Source: Nonomuraea turcica (GTDB lineage Bacteria > Actinomycetota > Actinomycetes > Streptosporangiales > Streptosporangiaceae). Taken from it: a stretch of DNA of 64,000 bases. The notes below the pieces were generated by a model, which was not told where the DNA came from, ran no database searches, and was given only the letters and a program-made list of their open reading frames with translations. Location: positions 1-64,000 of the forward strand of contig NZ_JAUZQF010000019.1 in NCBI RefSeq assembly GCF_030718205.1, read 5' to 3'. The stretch's first letter is position 1, and each line of letters begins with the position of its first letter. The translations under genes and the position numbers were made by a program. Of this stretch, positions 52,201-60,247 are shown in pieces.

Positions 52201-53639
52201 CCTTCCGCACGGCCAGCGCCACAGGCACGGCTAGCGCCGTCGGCACGGTCAGCGTCATCGGCACGGAACGCGCCGCCTGCCCGGGCAGTGCGGCCGTCTG
52301 CGAGGCCGGGGCCGGGGTTCTGGAGAGCGTCGGACACCAAGGGCCGGGCCTGGGACGAGGCGTCGGAGTCCGGAGGGGCGTCCGGCGGGAGAAGGCCGGC
52401 CCGGACCTGGGCGTCGGCGGCCAATGTGCCGGACAGGAGGGGACGGGCACGGGCCTGGGCGTCGGCGGTCAATGTGCTGGACAGGAGGGGACGGGCTCGG
52501 GACAGGGCGTCGGCGGCCATGGTGCGGGTCTTGGTGGCGGCCTCCTCGCGTTGCCTGGTCGCGGTGATGAGGGGCATCACGCGGTCGGCTCGGGCGGCGT
52601 CGTCGAGGATGGCCTGCAGGTCGGCTCGTTCGTCGGCGCGCTCGTCGAGCGTGCGGCGGGCGGTGAGCGCCTCGCCGTAGCGGCGTTGCCGGTCGGCGAG
52701 GGCGGCGGCCTGGTCGAAGCGCAGGCGCGCCGCACGCAACACCTGCCCCGCCGTCTCGTGGTCCTCATCAGTCCGCACCACGGCGGCCCGCGCGGCGTCG
52801 AGCAACGCCCCGGCCCATCGCAACGGGTCCGCGTCAGGTGTCGGCGGCACATCGCCACTGTCGCCGGACCGACCGGCCGGGCCGGTGCCGGAAGCCGATG
52901 GCACGTCGAAGAGAGCCTGTGGGGGCCCGGTCGGGGCGAGGGTCGCGGGCGTGAGTGCGGTGCGGAGGCCGTCGCCCGCCGCCTCCTCCACCCGCTGGAT
53001 GGCGAAGTCCACCTGTTGCCGCAGGTCCTGGGCCGCTCGCCAGGCCAGCTTGCGCTGCTCGGCCAGCCACGACTCCGCCGCCGTGAACACCTTGACCGTG
53101 AACAGCCGCTCGAGCAGCTTCGCCCTCTCCTCCCCGTCCGCCCGCAGGAACTTGGCGAAATCCCCCTGGGGCAGCATGGCCACCTGCCAGAACTGGTCGG
53201 CGTTCATGCCGAGCAGCCCGCCCACCAGATCTCCTGCCTCGTCCAGCCGGGTCGTCAGGCCATGCCAGGAGGTCCCGTGCCGCTCCGAGACGACGACCTT
53301 GGCCTTCTCCTCCGTGAACCCCGTGCCCCGCAGTTTGGGCCGCTGCCAGGAGGGCGAGCGCTGGATGCGGAGTAAGCGGCCGCGGATCGACACCTCCAGG
53401 GTGACCGACGGCCCGGCCGAGGACGGGGCGTGGTCGCAGCGCAGGCTGCGGGCGCTGTTGCGTTGCCCGGGGACCTGTCCGTAGAGGGCGAAGCACAACG
53501 CGTCGAGGATTGTGGTCTTGCCCGCCCCGGTGGGTCCGTGGACGAGGAAGAGGCCGGCCTCGGCCAGGGCGTCGAAATCGACCGTCTCGGTGCCGGGGAA
53601 GGACCCGAACGCCGTCAGCGTGAGCCGGTGCGGCCGCAT
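49272..53639 (-). CDS. sbcC: Exonuclease SbcC/Rad50-like ATPase with repeat-expanded coiled coils
   Basis: 1455 residues, clearly longer than the usual actinobacterial SbcC (about 1000). Walker A GPTGAGKTT at 35-43; zinc-hook Cys729-A-V-Cys732; signature TLSGGESFITSLALALG and Walker B TLFVDEGFGTLDEDT near the C terminus. The ascending arm carries a hexapeptide repeat zone (about 457-498) plus a duplicated (ARPLLSxTLxADAQ) unit; the descending arm carries ten 11-residue repeats (about 866-975). With SbcD it makes the nuclease that opens hairpins and processes double-strand ends. It follows SbcD with TAG directly abutting its ATG. Confidence 0.9.
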   Translation of the reverse strand: MRPHRLTLTAFGSFPGTETVDFDALAEAGLFLVHGPTGAGKTTILDALCFALYGQVPGQRNSARSLRCDHAPSSAGPSVTLEVSIRGRLLRIQRSPSWQRPKLRGTGFTEEKAKVVVSERHGTSWHGLTTRLDEAGDLVGGLLGMNADQFWQVAMLPQGDFAKFLRADGEERAKLLERLFTVKVFTAAESWLAEQRKLAWRAAQDLRQQVDFAIQRVEEAAGDGLRTALTPATLAPTGPPQALFDVPSASGTGPAGRSGDSGDVPPTPDADPLRWAGALLDAARAAVVRTDEDHETAGQVLRAARLRFDQAAALADRQRRYGEALTARRTLDERADERADLQAILDDAARADRVMPLITATRQREEAATKTRTMAADALSRARPLLSSTLTADAQARARPLLSGTLAADAQVRAGLLPPDAPPDSDASSQARPLVSDALQNPGPGLADGRTARAGGAFRADDADRADGASRACGAGRAEGAGRADGAERADGAFSADGAVVGTPAALGAPSVSELALLERQRQAEIARLSELLTEEARLSVVRRDLLRVEAELAELVADDDTVAARLALLPGLMEQAESRLAQARADAARIPAVQAVRDAAADLIEVERELAGLAVELDALAQREAEASAADAELPERVADAGAALAQARAQAAAIPAASADLDAARAALEATHRRDALAAELDAAAAAHQVLVDHAQTLRERWLDLRQARMDGMAAELARDLADGRPCAVCGSDHHPQPASPAPSAPSADDEREAEDAHEVALAEREAAERALASLESRHAAAVEATGGLDPDSAEAAVRQAEEELARLQAVADREPALAAALDRAEAERERVRDQTREIAEALAAQHAHRTRLATERARLRSRLTAGLDAEVHTATTDLGTEIHTATTDLGTEIHTATADLDAEIHTVTTGLDAEIHTVTTGLDAEAHTVTTGLDAEIHTVTTGLDAEAHTVTTGLDAEAHTVTTGLDAEIHTAIDGIGAVTRSVADGMPSAAKAVQGCGGDADVPRPPDAGPAPGGRHPGARDVRTDAGGELDGVAVLDAAERELGRLQASARGEPRLAQEAAGLGRERSGLEEQGRRVAARLAACRTRHEELSGDAARLGARLDTARGDDTTITARLSRLGDEAELLREALEATQAAVAAADELDRARRQAQEAALAAGFADVPDAQAAYRNQAEREDKAERLRRLDDEHAAVTKTLADPELAAAAAEPVPDLAAIGAERDGAEAAYTRLASARDRAAARARRLEELHGELTACVERWRPAADRHRLAERMAALAGGTSSDNQWNMSLTSYVLGERLRQVVDAANERLDHMSAGRYLLRHDLRKTAGSRGRSGGGLGLRVADGWTGVDRDPATLSGGESFITSLALALGLADVVTAEAGGAEIGTLFVDEGFGTLDEDTLDGVLDILDGLRDGGRAVGIVSHVAELRSRITAQLKVTKTRTGSTLAAIGVG
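50716..51045 (-). repeat. 33-bp tandem repeat, 10 copies, in sbcC
   Basis: Ten head-to-tail 33-bp units, highly alike, with no change of frame. Each encodes 11 residues of the form TGLDAE(I/A)HTVT. Copies 7-10 (+ strand order) are the most diverged and copies 1-6 near identical, suggesting recent expansion. An 11-residue period is a hendecad, fitting a right-handed or straight coiled coil. Confidence 0.95.
52144..52269 (-). repeat. 18-bp tandem repeat, 7 copies, in sbcC
   Basis: Seven 18-bp units with the core GCGCCGTCGGCACGG on the + strand. On the coding strand each gives a hexapeptide of the type RADGAx/SRACGA. It sits in the ascending arm between Walker A and the zinc hook. The units are more degenerate than the 33-bp repeats. 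Confidence 0.85.
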
Positions 53640-54749
53640 CTATGCCATCGTCTCCTTCGCCCTCGACGCCTCGATCGCCTGTCTTAGCAGGTCTTCCTCC
53701 TCAGGTGCGGCAGGCTCGCCGCGGACCTCCTTGACGAAATCGAGCGCCACCTCCGCCTCGGGCCGCCCGGCCACGCGCAGGGGCTGGGCCGACGGCACTG
53801 CGCCGACAGGGTCGAAGGAGAGGGCGAGGGTGTGGGGGAAGCGGGCGCGCAACCGGTCCATGGCGGACTTGGGGCGGACGGCGTCGGTGAGGGTGATCTG
53901 CAGCCAATGCCCTTCGAGATCGGCATATTTGGGGTTTGTCAGCAGCTCTTCCAACTCCCCGCGCAGCCGCCCGACGGGCCGGGGCACCGGCGCCGGCACG
54001 AAGGCGATCGAAGAGCCCAGCTCCACCAGCCACGACCCCTTGACCTGCCCCACCTCGGAGAAGGAGTAGGCCAGCGGCGACCCCGAGTAACGCACGGTCT
54101 CCGCCATGCGCTGCCGCCCGTGCAGGTGCCCCAGCGCCACGTAGTCCACCCCGTCGAAGGCCGCCAGCGGCACGTGGGCCACCCCGCCGACGCTGATGTC
54201 CCGCTCGCTGTCGCTGGCCTGCCCTCCGGTCACGAAGCAGTGGGCCAGCACCACCGACGCGCGACGGCGTGCGGAATCGGCCCTGACCCGGTCCATCGCG
54301 TACGTGATCGCGGCGGTGTGACTGCGGTCGGCCAGCTCCCACGGCGCGCGGACCAGCTCCGGCTCCAGGTAGGGGATGCCGTAGAAGGCCACCCCGTCCA
54401 CCAGCACCGGCTCCCAGGCGAGATCCGGCGCCGTGCGCACGTGCACCCCGGCCGCCTCGAACAACGCCGAGCCGAACCGCAACCGCAGCGCCGAGTCGTG
54501 GTTGCCGCTGATCAGCACCACCCGCGCCCCCGCCGACACCAGCCGGCCGAGCGCCTCGTCCAGCAGGGCGACTGCGTCGACCGGCGGCAACGCCCGGTCG
54601 TAGACGTCGCCGGCGACCGCGACCACGTCGACCCGCTCGGCCCGCACCGTCTCCACCAGGTGATCGACAAACGCCGCCTGCGCGGCGAGCAGGCTCTCGC
54701 GGTGGAAGGTCCGCCCCAGATGCCAGTCGGAGGTGTGCAGGATCCGCAT
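53640..54749 (-). CDS. sbcD: Exonuclease SbcD/Mre11-like phosphoesterase
   Basis: 369 residues, ATG 54749. Metallophosphatase motifs: HTSDWHLGRTF (His and Asp ligands), AGDVYDRALPP, SGNHDSALRL, and later VVLAHCF and ALGHLHG. This is the nuclease partner of SbcC, binding two Mn ions. The stop TAG abuts the sbcC ATG, so the two are co-translated. Confidence 0.95.
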   Translation of the reverse strand: MRILHTSDWHLGRTFHRESLLAAQAAFVDHLVETVRAERVDVVAVAGDVYDRALPPVDAVALLDEALGRLVSAGARVVLISGNHDSALRLRFGSALFEAAGVHVRTAPDLAWEPVLVDGVAFYGIPYLEPELVRAPWELADRSHTAAITYAMDRVRADSARRRASVVLAHCFVTGGQASDSERDISVGGVAHVPLAAFDGVDYVALGHLHGRQRMAETVRYSGSPLAYSFSEVGQVKGSWLVELGSSIAFVPAPVPRPVGRLRGELEELLTNPKYADLEGHWLQITLTDAVRPKSAMDRLRARFPHTLALSFDPVGAVPSAQPLRVAGRPEAEVALDFVKEVRGEPAAPEEEDLLRQAIEASRAKETMA

Positions 54750-54858
54750 GTCGCAGGAAGCTAACAGTTCTCACCGACAAAAGCGGTCCCTGTAGCCCCA
54801 CCCGCCAGGAGTAGGCTGGAAGATCGGAGCGGGCAAAACAATGCACATGGGGAGGCCG

Positions 54859-56352
54859 ATGCGCACAGGCCGTGGCACCTTGAGCGTAGCCGCCGGTCTG
54901 GTGCTGGTGGCTCTTGCGACGGTCGGCTATGTGTTGCCGCCCGCGTTCGATCCGCCGCCGCTCAAGGTGGATCCAGCTTTCCAGGCGATCGCGCCGCAGC
55001 CGGCGGGCGAAGTGCGGCCGGTGGCGGCGCTCGCGCCTGTCCGCAGGCAGGAGATCTCGCTTCCCGCCGAAAGTCAGCGGCTGGAAGGCACGCTGCGGAT
55101 GCCCATGACGCCCGGGCGGCATCCGGCGATGGTGTTTGTGTCGGGGTCGGGCAACGGCTCGCGTACGGAGTTCACGCCGCAGGCGGAGTTCCTGGCCAAG
55201 GCGGGCGTGGTGACGATCGCGTTCGACAAGCGCACGATCGGCTACAACTTCCGCGAGCGCGACTTCGGGCTGCTCGCCGACGACGCGCTGCGCATGGTGG
55301 AGTATCTGCGCACGCTGCCCGAGGTGGATCCCACGCGGGTCGGGATCTGGGGCGTCAGCGAGGGCGGCTGGGTGGTCCCGATCGCGGCCGCCAAGAGCGC
55401 GGCGGTGGGCTTCGTGGTGCTGGTGTCCTCGCCGAACGTCTCGCCGCTGCGTCAGGTCGCCTGGGCGCTGAACGAGCAGCTGCTCAGGCTGCGTGCCCCG
55501 GTCGGCGCGCGCGACCTGCTGACCAGGGCGATGGGCGGGGTTGGCTTCAACTTCCTGCGTTACGACGCGATGCCCGCTTTAAGCCAGATCAAGCAGCCGG
55601 TCCTGGCGTTCTACGGCACCACCGACCCCTCGATCCCCTTCGTCGAGTCCACCAAGGCGCTCATCACGGCCATGGACAAGGCGGGCAACGACCACTACAC
55701 GATCCGGTTCATGGCCAAGGGCGACCACGCCATGCGGGTCCAGGGCGGCCCGTTCACCCAGGGCTACCTGGAGACCCTCACCAACTGGATCACCGGCCTG
55801 CCCACCACTGCCAAGCCCGCGATCCACATGGCGGGCGCCACCCCGGTGCAGCGGTTCGAGGCCAGCGACGTGCCCGAGGCCCCCTGGTACGCGGGCGGCA
55901 CGATGCTGGGCCTGACGATCTGCCTGGCCGCGGTCGGCTATGTGGCCGGCCCCGTCGCCGCCGTCCTCGTCCGGCTGCGCGGCCGCGGTCACCTGACCGT
56001 CGAGAGCAACGCCCGCCTGTGGCGGCCGATCAGACGCCGGCTGGTCAGGATGGCGTGGACGAGCCTGGGCCTGCTGGCGTCGGTGGTGGCGTTCATCATG
56101 CTGCTGGTGCTGTTCTCGATCAACCAGGCGGGCGCCTGGCCGGCCGTGCTGGCCGGGTGGCTGGTCGTGCGGCTGCTGGCCGTGCTCATGCTGATCCAGG
56201 AGGTCACGGCGGTGGCGGCGTTCGTGTCGGCGCTGCGCGAGGGCATGCAGCCGAGCCGCTGGCAGCACGTCGCGGTCGCGGGCGTGCTGGGCGGCACCGG
56301 GCTGCTGATGGTGGCGGCGGCCTACTACGGGCTGTTCTCGTTCCCCTGGTAG
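54859..56352 (+). CDS. Alpha/beta hydrolase with membrane anchor and C-terminal membrane domain
   Basis: About 497 residues from ATG 54859 (GGGGAGG just upstream); ATG 54841 is an alternative. One N-terminal helix (7-30) sends the hydrolase outside. The hydrolase has oxyanion region VFVSGSGNGSRTEF, nucleophile Ser in GVSEGGWV, Asp in YGTTDPSIPF and His in KGDHAMRV. The last 140 residues hold about four membrane helices, unusual for such enzymes. Substrate unknown. Overlaps the convergent hydrolase by 28 bases. Ends in TAG. Confidence 0.78.
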   Translation: MRTGRGTLSVAAGLVLVALATVGYVLPPAFDPPPLKVDPAFQAIAPQPAGEVRPVAALAPVRRQEISLPAESQRLEGTLRMPMTPGRHPAMVFVSGSGNGSRTEFTPQAEFLAKAGVVTIAFDKRTIGYNFRERDFGLLADDALRMVEYLRTLPEVDPTRVGIWGVSEGGWVVPIAAAKSAAVGFVVLVSSPNVSPLRQVAWALNEQLLRLRAPVGARDLLTRAMGGVGFNFLRYDAMPALSQIKQPVLAFYGTTDPSIPFVESTKALITAMDKAGNDHYTIRFMAKGDHAMRVQGGPFTQGYLETLTNWITGLPTTAKPAIHMAGATPVQRFEASDVPEAPWYAGGTMLGLTICLAAVGYVAGPVAAVLVRLRGRGHLTVESNARLWRPIRRRLVRMAWTSLGLLASVVAFIMLLVLFSINQAGAWPAVLAGWLVVRLLAVLMLIQEVTAVAAFVSALREGMQPSRWQHVAVAGVLGGTGLLMVAAAYYGLFSFPW

Positions 56353-57248
56353 ACGAAGGCGTTCATCCAGCGGTCGAGCTCGGCGAACACCTGCTTGCGC
56401 ACGGGCTCGGCCGACAACACCAGGTCGTGCACGCCGTCCTGGATGCGGACGCACGTGACGTGCGGCCCGACGGAGGTGGCCCAGCGGGCGATCTGCCGCG
56501 GGTCCAGCACGACGTCGGCCGAGCGTGCCTCCGGAACGAAGTCGCGTACCCGCAGGCCCGTCGTCGAGCAGAGCACCAGGACGGGCACGTCCACCGCGAG
56601 ACCCGCGTGCAGGCGGCGCTGGGCGCGGCGGATGGCGGCCAGCCACGTGGCGTGCACCGCGAACCCGCCCAGTGGCTTGAGCTCCAGGTCGTAGTCCCAT
56701 TCGCCGTGATGATCGCGGTGCAGGGTCTGCCCGTACGCGGTGCTGATGCCCAGCGGGAGCGCCCTGCGCGTGTACGACATCGGCGTCTTGAGCAGGTCGG
56801 CGGCCAGGCGGAACGGCGCGGGCACGTTGAGGTCGAAGAACGGGCTATTGAGCACGAGACCCTGCACCAGGCCGCGGCCACGTACCCGGTCGGCCCACAG
56901 CGGGGCGATCAGGCCGCCGGTCGAGTGCGCGTTGATCGTCAGCTCGTCGTGATCCCGCCTGATGATCCGTACGGCCTCGTCGATCTCGGGGAAGTAGTCG
57001 GTGACGCTCCTGATCAGGCCCCTGGTCTGGTGCGGCAGCAACGAGCGGCCGTATTTACGCAGGTCGAGCGCGTAGAAGTCGACGCCGCGCTGGACGTAGT
57101 AGTCGGCCAGGTGGTCCTGGAAGAAGTAGTCGGTGAACCCGTGCAGGTAGAGCACTGCCTTGCGGGATCCGGCCGTCCTGGAGACCAGCGTCGCGACGAC
57201 CTCGCCCTCGAAGTCGTCCGGGAGTCGCAGCGTGGTGACCTCGTACAT
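56325..57248 (-). CDS. Alpha/beta hydrolase (serine aminopeptidase S33 / lysophospholipase-like)
   Basis: 307 residues from ATG 57248. Oxyanion LYLHGFTDYFFQD, nucleophile Ser in NAHSTGGLI, Asp/His towards the C terminus (late QDGVHDLVLS). The sequence DLRKYGRSLLPHQT resembles monoacylglycerol-lipase-type enzymes. Cytosolic by absence of a signal. It follows a crotonase remnant on the same strand. Confidence 0.83.
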   Translation of the reverse strand: MYEVTTLRLPDDFEGEVVATLVSRTAGSRKAVLYLHGFTDYFFQDHLADYYVQRGVDFYALDLRKYGRSLLPHQTRGLIRSVTDYFPEIDEAVRIIRRDHDELTINAHSTGGLIAPLWADRVRGRGLVQGLVLNSPFFDLNVPAPFRLAADLLKTPMSYTRRALPLGISTAYGQTLHRDHHGEWDYDLELKPLGGFAVHATWLAAIRRAQRRLHAGLAVDVPVLVLCSTTGLRVRDFVPEARSADVVLDPRQIARWATSVGPHVTCVRIQDGVHDLVLSAEPVRKQVFAELDRWMNAFVYQGNENSP

Positions 57249-57249
57249 G

Positions 57250-57474
57250 TTAGCCACGATAAGGATTTTCCGGCCAGAACGGCACACCTGACGGCAGATC
57301 CCGGCTCACCTTCATCGGGAAGTTCGCCTCCTCGTCGTCGGCGTCGGCGAGGTCGAACGCCTCGGCCAACTCGCCGCCCATCGCGAAGGTCAGCGCGTTG
57401 AGGCGATCGGGGCGGTTCAATGTGATGGTAGCGATGCGATCGGCCACGCCGTACTCGATCTCAGAGAAGGGCAT
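57250..57474 (-). pseudogene. Internally deleted enoyl-CoA hydratase (crotonase) remnant
   Basis: 74 codons with a normal start (ATG 57474). The first 47 residues are the crotonase N terminus (IEYGVADRIATITLNRPDRLNAL, DLADADDE). It then jumps, still in frame, to a crotonase C terminus (NFPMKVSRDLPSGVPFW). About 200 central residues, including the whole oxyanion-hole and CoA site, are missing. The product cannot be an active enzyme. An in-frame deletion is the simplest explanation. Confidence 0.65.
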
Positions 57475-57593
57475 GTCCGAACTTTATTCGGTTACTGATG
57501 TTCACTCTCCGATAAAGACATATTTCGTATTCCATGCGTAGGCTGCCGACTCAATTCATGCCTAGGGTCGGCACACGGGGAAACGGGGATGGC

Positions 57594-59054
57594 GTGCAGC
57601 AGGCGAAGGGACCGGCGAGTGCCGGTGAGGTCCTCGGCTGGCTGGTGCTCTCGGCACTGGCGCCGGGGGCGGCTCACCTGCGCGCCGGTTGGCGCAAGAC
57701 CGGCCTCGTCCTGATCTCCTGCTACGCCGCGGGGCTGCTGGCGCTGCTCGCGGTGTGGCTGATGAACGACCTCGACAACCTCGCGGGCTCGCTGATCGAC
57801 AACTCCCGGCTGACCGCGATCATCGTCGGCGCCGGGATCCTCGGGCTGGCGTGGTTCGGGCTGATCGTGCACTCGTTCGTGGTGCTGCGGCCGGGGCGGC
57901 TGACGCAGAACGGGCAGATCGTCAGCGGCACGGTGGCCGGGCTGCTCGCGGTCGTGGTGATGCTGCCGTTCGGGTGGGTCGGGCAGTTCGTGTGGACCTC
58001 GCAGCAGACGCTCAACGACATCTTCCAGGAAAACCCGTCCGACGGCGAGTCGCCGGCCCTGGCCCAGCCGAAGCCCGAGGATCCGTGGGCGGGGCGGCAG
58101 CGGGTCAACATCCTGCTCCTCGGCGGCGACGCCGACGATCATCGGGTCGGCGTGCGTACCGACAGCATGAACCTGGCCAGTGTGGACGTGAAGACCGGCA
58201 ACACCGTGCTGTTCAGCCTGCCGCGCAACCTGGAGAACGTGCGGTTCCGCCCGGGCACGCCCATGGCCGTGCGGTTCCCCAACGGGTTCCGGCTGCCGCC
58301 CGACGCCGCCGGCGGGCGCAGCGACCTGCTCAACAGCGTCTGGGAGTACGCCGACGCGCACCCGGAGATCTTCGGCGGCAGGCAGCACCAGGGCCCCAAG
58401 GTCCTGATGGACACGATCGGCTACACCCTCGGCGTCAAGGTCGACTGGTACGCCCTGGTCAACATGTGGGGCTTCGCCCGCCTCATCGACGCCATCGGCG
58501 GCATCACGATCAACGTCGAGACGGACGTCGTCTTCGGCAAGTACAACGAGGGCCTCGTCAAGGCCGGCACGCGCAAGCTGAAGGGCGCCGACGCCATGTG
58601 GTACGCCCGCTCGCGCACCAACAGCGACGACTACACCCGGATGCGCCGCCAGCGCTGCGTGCTGGGCGCCCTGCTCGACCAGGCGGATCCGGGGACGGTG
58701 CTGACCAGGTTCAACAAGATCGCGCTGGCCACCAAAGAGCTGATCAGGACCGACATCCCGCGGCGCTGGCTCACGCACCTCGTGCCGCTGGCGCTGAAGG
58801 TCAAGAACGCGAAGGTGACGAGTGTGCAGTTCGTGCCGCCGCTGATCAACACCGGTTACCCCGACTGGGAGAAGATCCGCGCCGTCGCGACCAAGGCCAT
58901 CCGCGACTCGTCCGCGCCCAAGCCGGCCCTCGCCGCCACCGCCTCGCCCGGCGTGTCGTCCAGCCCGACCCCGAAGAAGACCCCGAAGAAGACCACCGGC
59001 ACCAGCACCAACCCGGCCAAGGGCCTCACGGAAGGGTGCGGCGGGGCGCTCTAG
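57594..59054 (+). CDS. LytR-CpsA-Psr (LCP)-family cell-wall ligase
   Basis: 486 residues from GTG 57594 (GGGGA upstream); ATG 57534 or 57558 would add up to 20 residues. Three N-terminal membrane helices lead to the extracytoplasmic LCP domain: NILLLGGDADD, VRTDSMNLASVD, LFSLPRN, IDAIGGITINV, and the Arg motif YARSRTNSDDYTRMRRQ. LCP enzymes attach teichoic acid, arabinogalactan or other glycans to peptidoglycan from lipid-linked donors. The Ser/Thr/Lys-rich tail ends in GCGGAL. A strong hairpin follows. Confidence 0.9.
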   Translation: MQQAKGPASAGEVLGWLVLSALAPGAAHLRAGWRKTGLVLISCYAAGLLALLAVWLMNDLDNLAGSLIDNSRLTAIIVGAGILGLAWFGLIVHSFVVLRPGRLTQNGQIVSGTVAGLLAVVVMLPFGWVGQFVWTSQQTLNDIFQENPSDGESPALAQPKPEDPWAGRQRVNILLLGGDADDHRVGVRTDSMNLASVDVKTGNTVLFSLPRNLENVRFRPGTPMAVRFPNGFRLPPDAAGGRSDLLNSVWEYADAHPEIFGGRQHQGPKVLMDTIGYTLGVKVDWYALVNMWGFARLIDAIGGITINVETDVVFGKYNEGLVKAGTRKLKGADAMWYARSRTNSDDYTRMRRQRCVLGALLDQADPGTVLTRFNKIALATKELIRTDIPRRWLTHLVPLALKVKNAKVTSVQFVPPLINTGYPDWEKIRAVATKAIRDSSAPKPALAATASPGVSSSPTPKKTPKKTTGTSTNPAKGLTEGCGGAL

Positions 59055-59087
59055 TCCGGCCCAGAAGGGCTGCGGGCGGGTGCCCCT

Positions 59088-59120
59088 CCACCTGTGCGGG
59101 CCCCCGTTCCGCACAGGTGG
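59088..59120. terminator. Hairpin terminator after the LCP gene
   Basis: Perfect 12-bp stem (CCACCTGTGCGG / CCGCACAGGTGG, 9-base loop) between the convergent LCP and esterase genes, ending 6 bases from the esterase stop; probably bidirectional. Confidence 0.75.
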
Positions 59121-59126
59121 CCTGGG

Positions 59127-60092
59127 TCATGCGCTGCCGAGGGCGGTGCGCAGTGTGCTGATGGCCTGGTTGATGGCGGCGCCGGCGGCATGGGTTTCGC
59201 GCAGGGCGTTGAGCATGACGAAGTCGTGGATGATGCCCTGGTAGCGGACGGCCGTGACGGGGACACCGGCCTGGCGCAGCTTGTTTGCGTACGCCTCGCC
59301 CTCGTCGCGGAGGACGTCGGCCTCAGCGGTGATGACCAGCGCCGGTGGCAGGCCGGCCAGGTCGTCCAGAGAGGCCCGCAGCGGGGAGGCGGTGATCTCG
59401 GCGCGCTGGGCGTCGTCGGTGGTGTACTGGTCCCAGAACCACTGCATGGCGTCGCGGCGCAGGAAGTAGCCGGTGGCGAACTGGTGGTAGGAGCCGGTGT
59501 CGAAGCTCGCGTCGGTGACCGGGTAGAAGAGCACCTGCTGCACCAGCGGCACGTCCCCGCGTTCCTTTGCCATGAGGGTGAGCGCGGCGGACATGTTACC
59601 GCCCACGGAGTCGCCGGCCACGGCGATGCGGGTCGCGTCCAGGCCATGGGTGGCGCCGTCGGTGACGATCCAGCGGGCGACCGTGTAGTTCTGCTCGATG
59701 GCGATCGGGTAGCGGGCCTCGGGGGACAGGTCGTACTCGGGGAAGACCACGGCGGCCCGGGTGCCGACCGCCAGTTCGCGCACCAGCCGGTCGTGCGTAT
59801 GGGCGTTGCCGAACACCCAGCCGGCGCCGTGGATGTAGACGATCACCGGTAGCTGCCCGTCGGCGTCGGCCGGCCGGACGATGCGGGCCTGGACGGATCC
59901 CGTGGGCCCGCCCTGGACGGTCACCCACTCCTCGGTGACCTCGGGTTTGGCGATGTCGCCGGACTGCACCTCGTCCACGACCTTGCGGCCGTCGGCCGGT
60001 CCGAGGTCGAACAGGTATGGCGGGTTGGCGGTGGCTTCGGCGAACGCGGCGGCGGCCGGCTCCAGCACAGGACTGATGACGTGTTCGGACAT
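59127..60092 (-). CDS. HSL-type alpha/beta hydrolase (esterase/lipase)
   Basis: 321 residues from ATG 60092, GGAG 6 bases upstream. Hormone-sensitive-lipase family: oxyanion motif YIHGAGWVFGN (HGAG form of HGGG), nucleophile Ser in AGDSVGGNMSA, Asp in TAEADVLRDEG, and His in GIIHDFVM. Cytosolic, likely acts on short acyl esters. Divergent from an OhrR-like regulator; an 18-bp operator sits in the gap. Confidence 0.88.
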   Translation of the reverse strand: MSEHVISPVLEPAAAAFAEATANPPYLFDLGPADGRKVVDEVQSGDIAKPEVTEEWVTVQGGPTGSVQARIVRPADADGQLPVIVYIHGAGWVFGNAHTHDRLVRELAVGTRAAVVFPEYDLSPEARYPIAIEQNYTVARWIVTDGATHGLDATRIAVAGDSVGGNMSAALTLMAKERGDVPLVQQVLFYPVTDASFDTGSYHQFATGYFLRRDAMQWFWDQYTTDDAQRAEITASPLRASLDDLAGLPPALVITAEADVLRDEGEAYANKLRQAGVPVTAVRYQGIIHDFVMLNALRETHAAGAAINQAISTLRTALGSA

Positions 60093-60149
60093 GGCGTGCT
60101 CCTTGTCATGGGCGCCGAAGTGGCGACAGCCGAAACAGTAGCGCGCAAT

Positions 60150-60167
60150 TAAGTCGTGCACAACTTA
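60150..60167. promoter_or_regulatory. MarR/OhrR-type operator
   Basis: TAAGTCGTGCACAACTTA, an 18-bp palindrome with one mismatched pair, centred on GTGCAC, in the esterase-regulator gap. An AT-rich flank (AATTAAGT, ACTTATTT) widens the symmetry. Placed 58 bases upstream of the esterase start and 80 bases upstream of the regulator start, it suits control of both genes. Confidence 0.65.
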
Positions 60168-60247
60168 TTTGGGTACGACTTGGTCGTGTGCGCCTCGGGT
60201 TGGCTAGGATGACATCGTCATCGATCGTGCGCGCCAGGGAGGAACGG

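Noticed and set aside
49668..53375. 1235-codon open frame on the + strand
   Set aside because: It is the antisense shadow of sbcC. High GC keeps opposite frames open; its Arg/Gly/Val-rich composition and repeated units simply mirror the coding strand.
60093..60247. tRNA-like or riboswitch element in the esterase/marR gap
   Set aside because: The only clear structure is the 18-bp operator palindrome; no cloverleaf or known aptamer was found here or elsewhere in the window.
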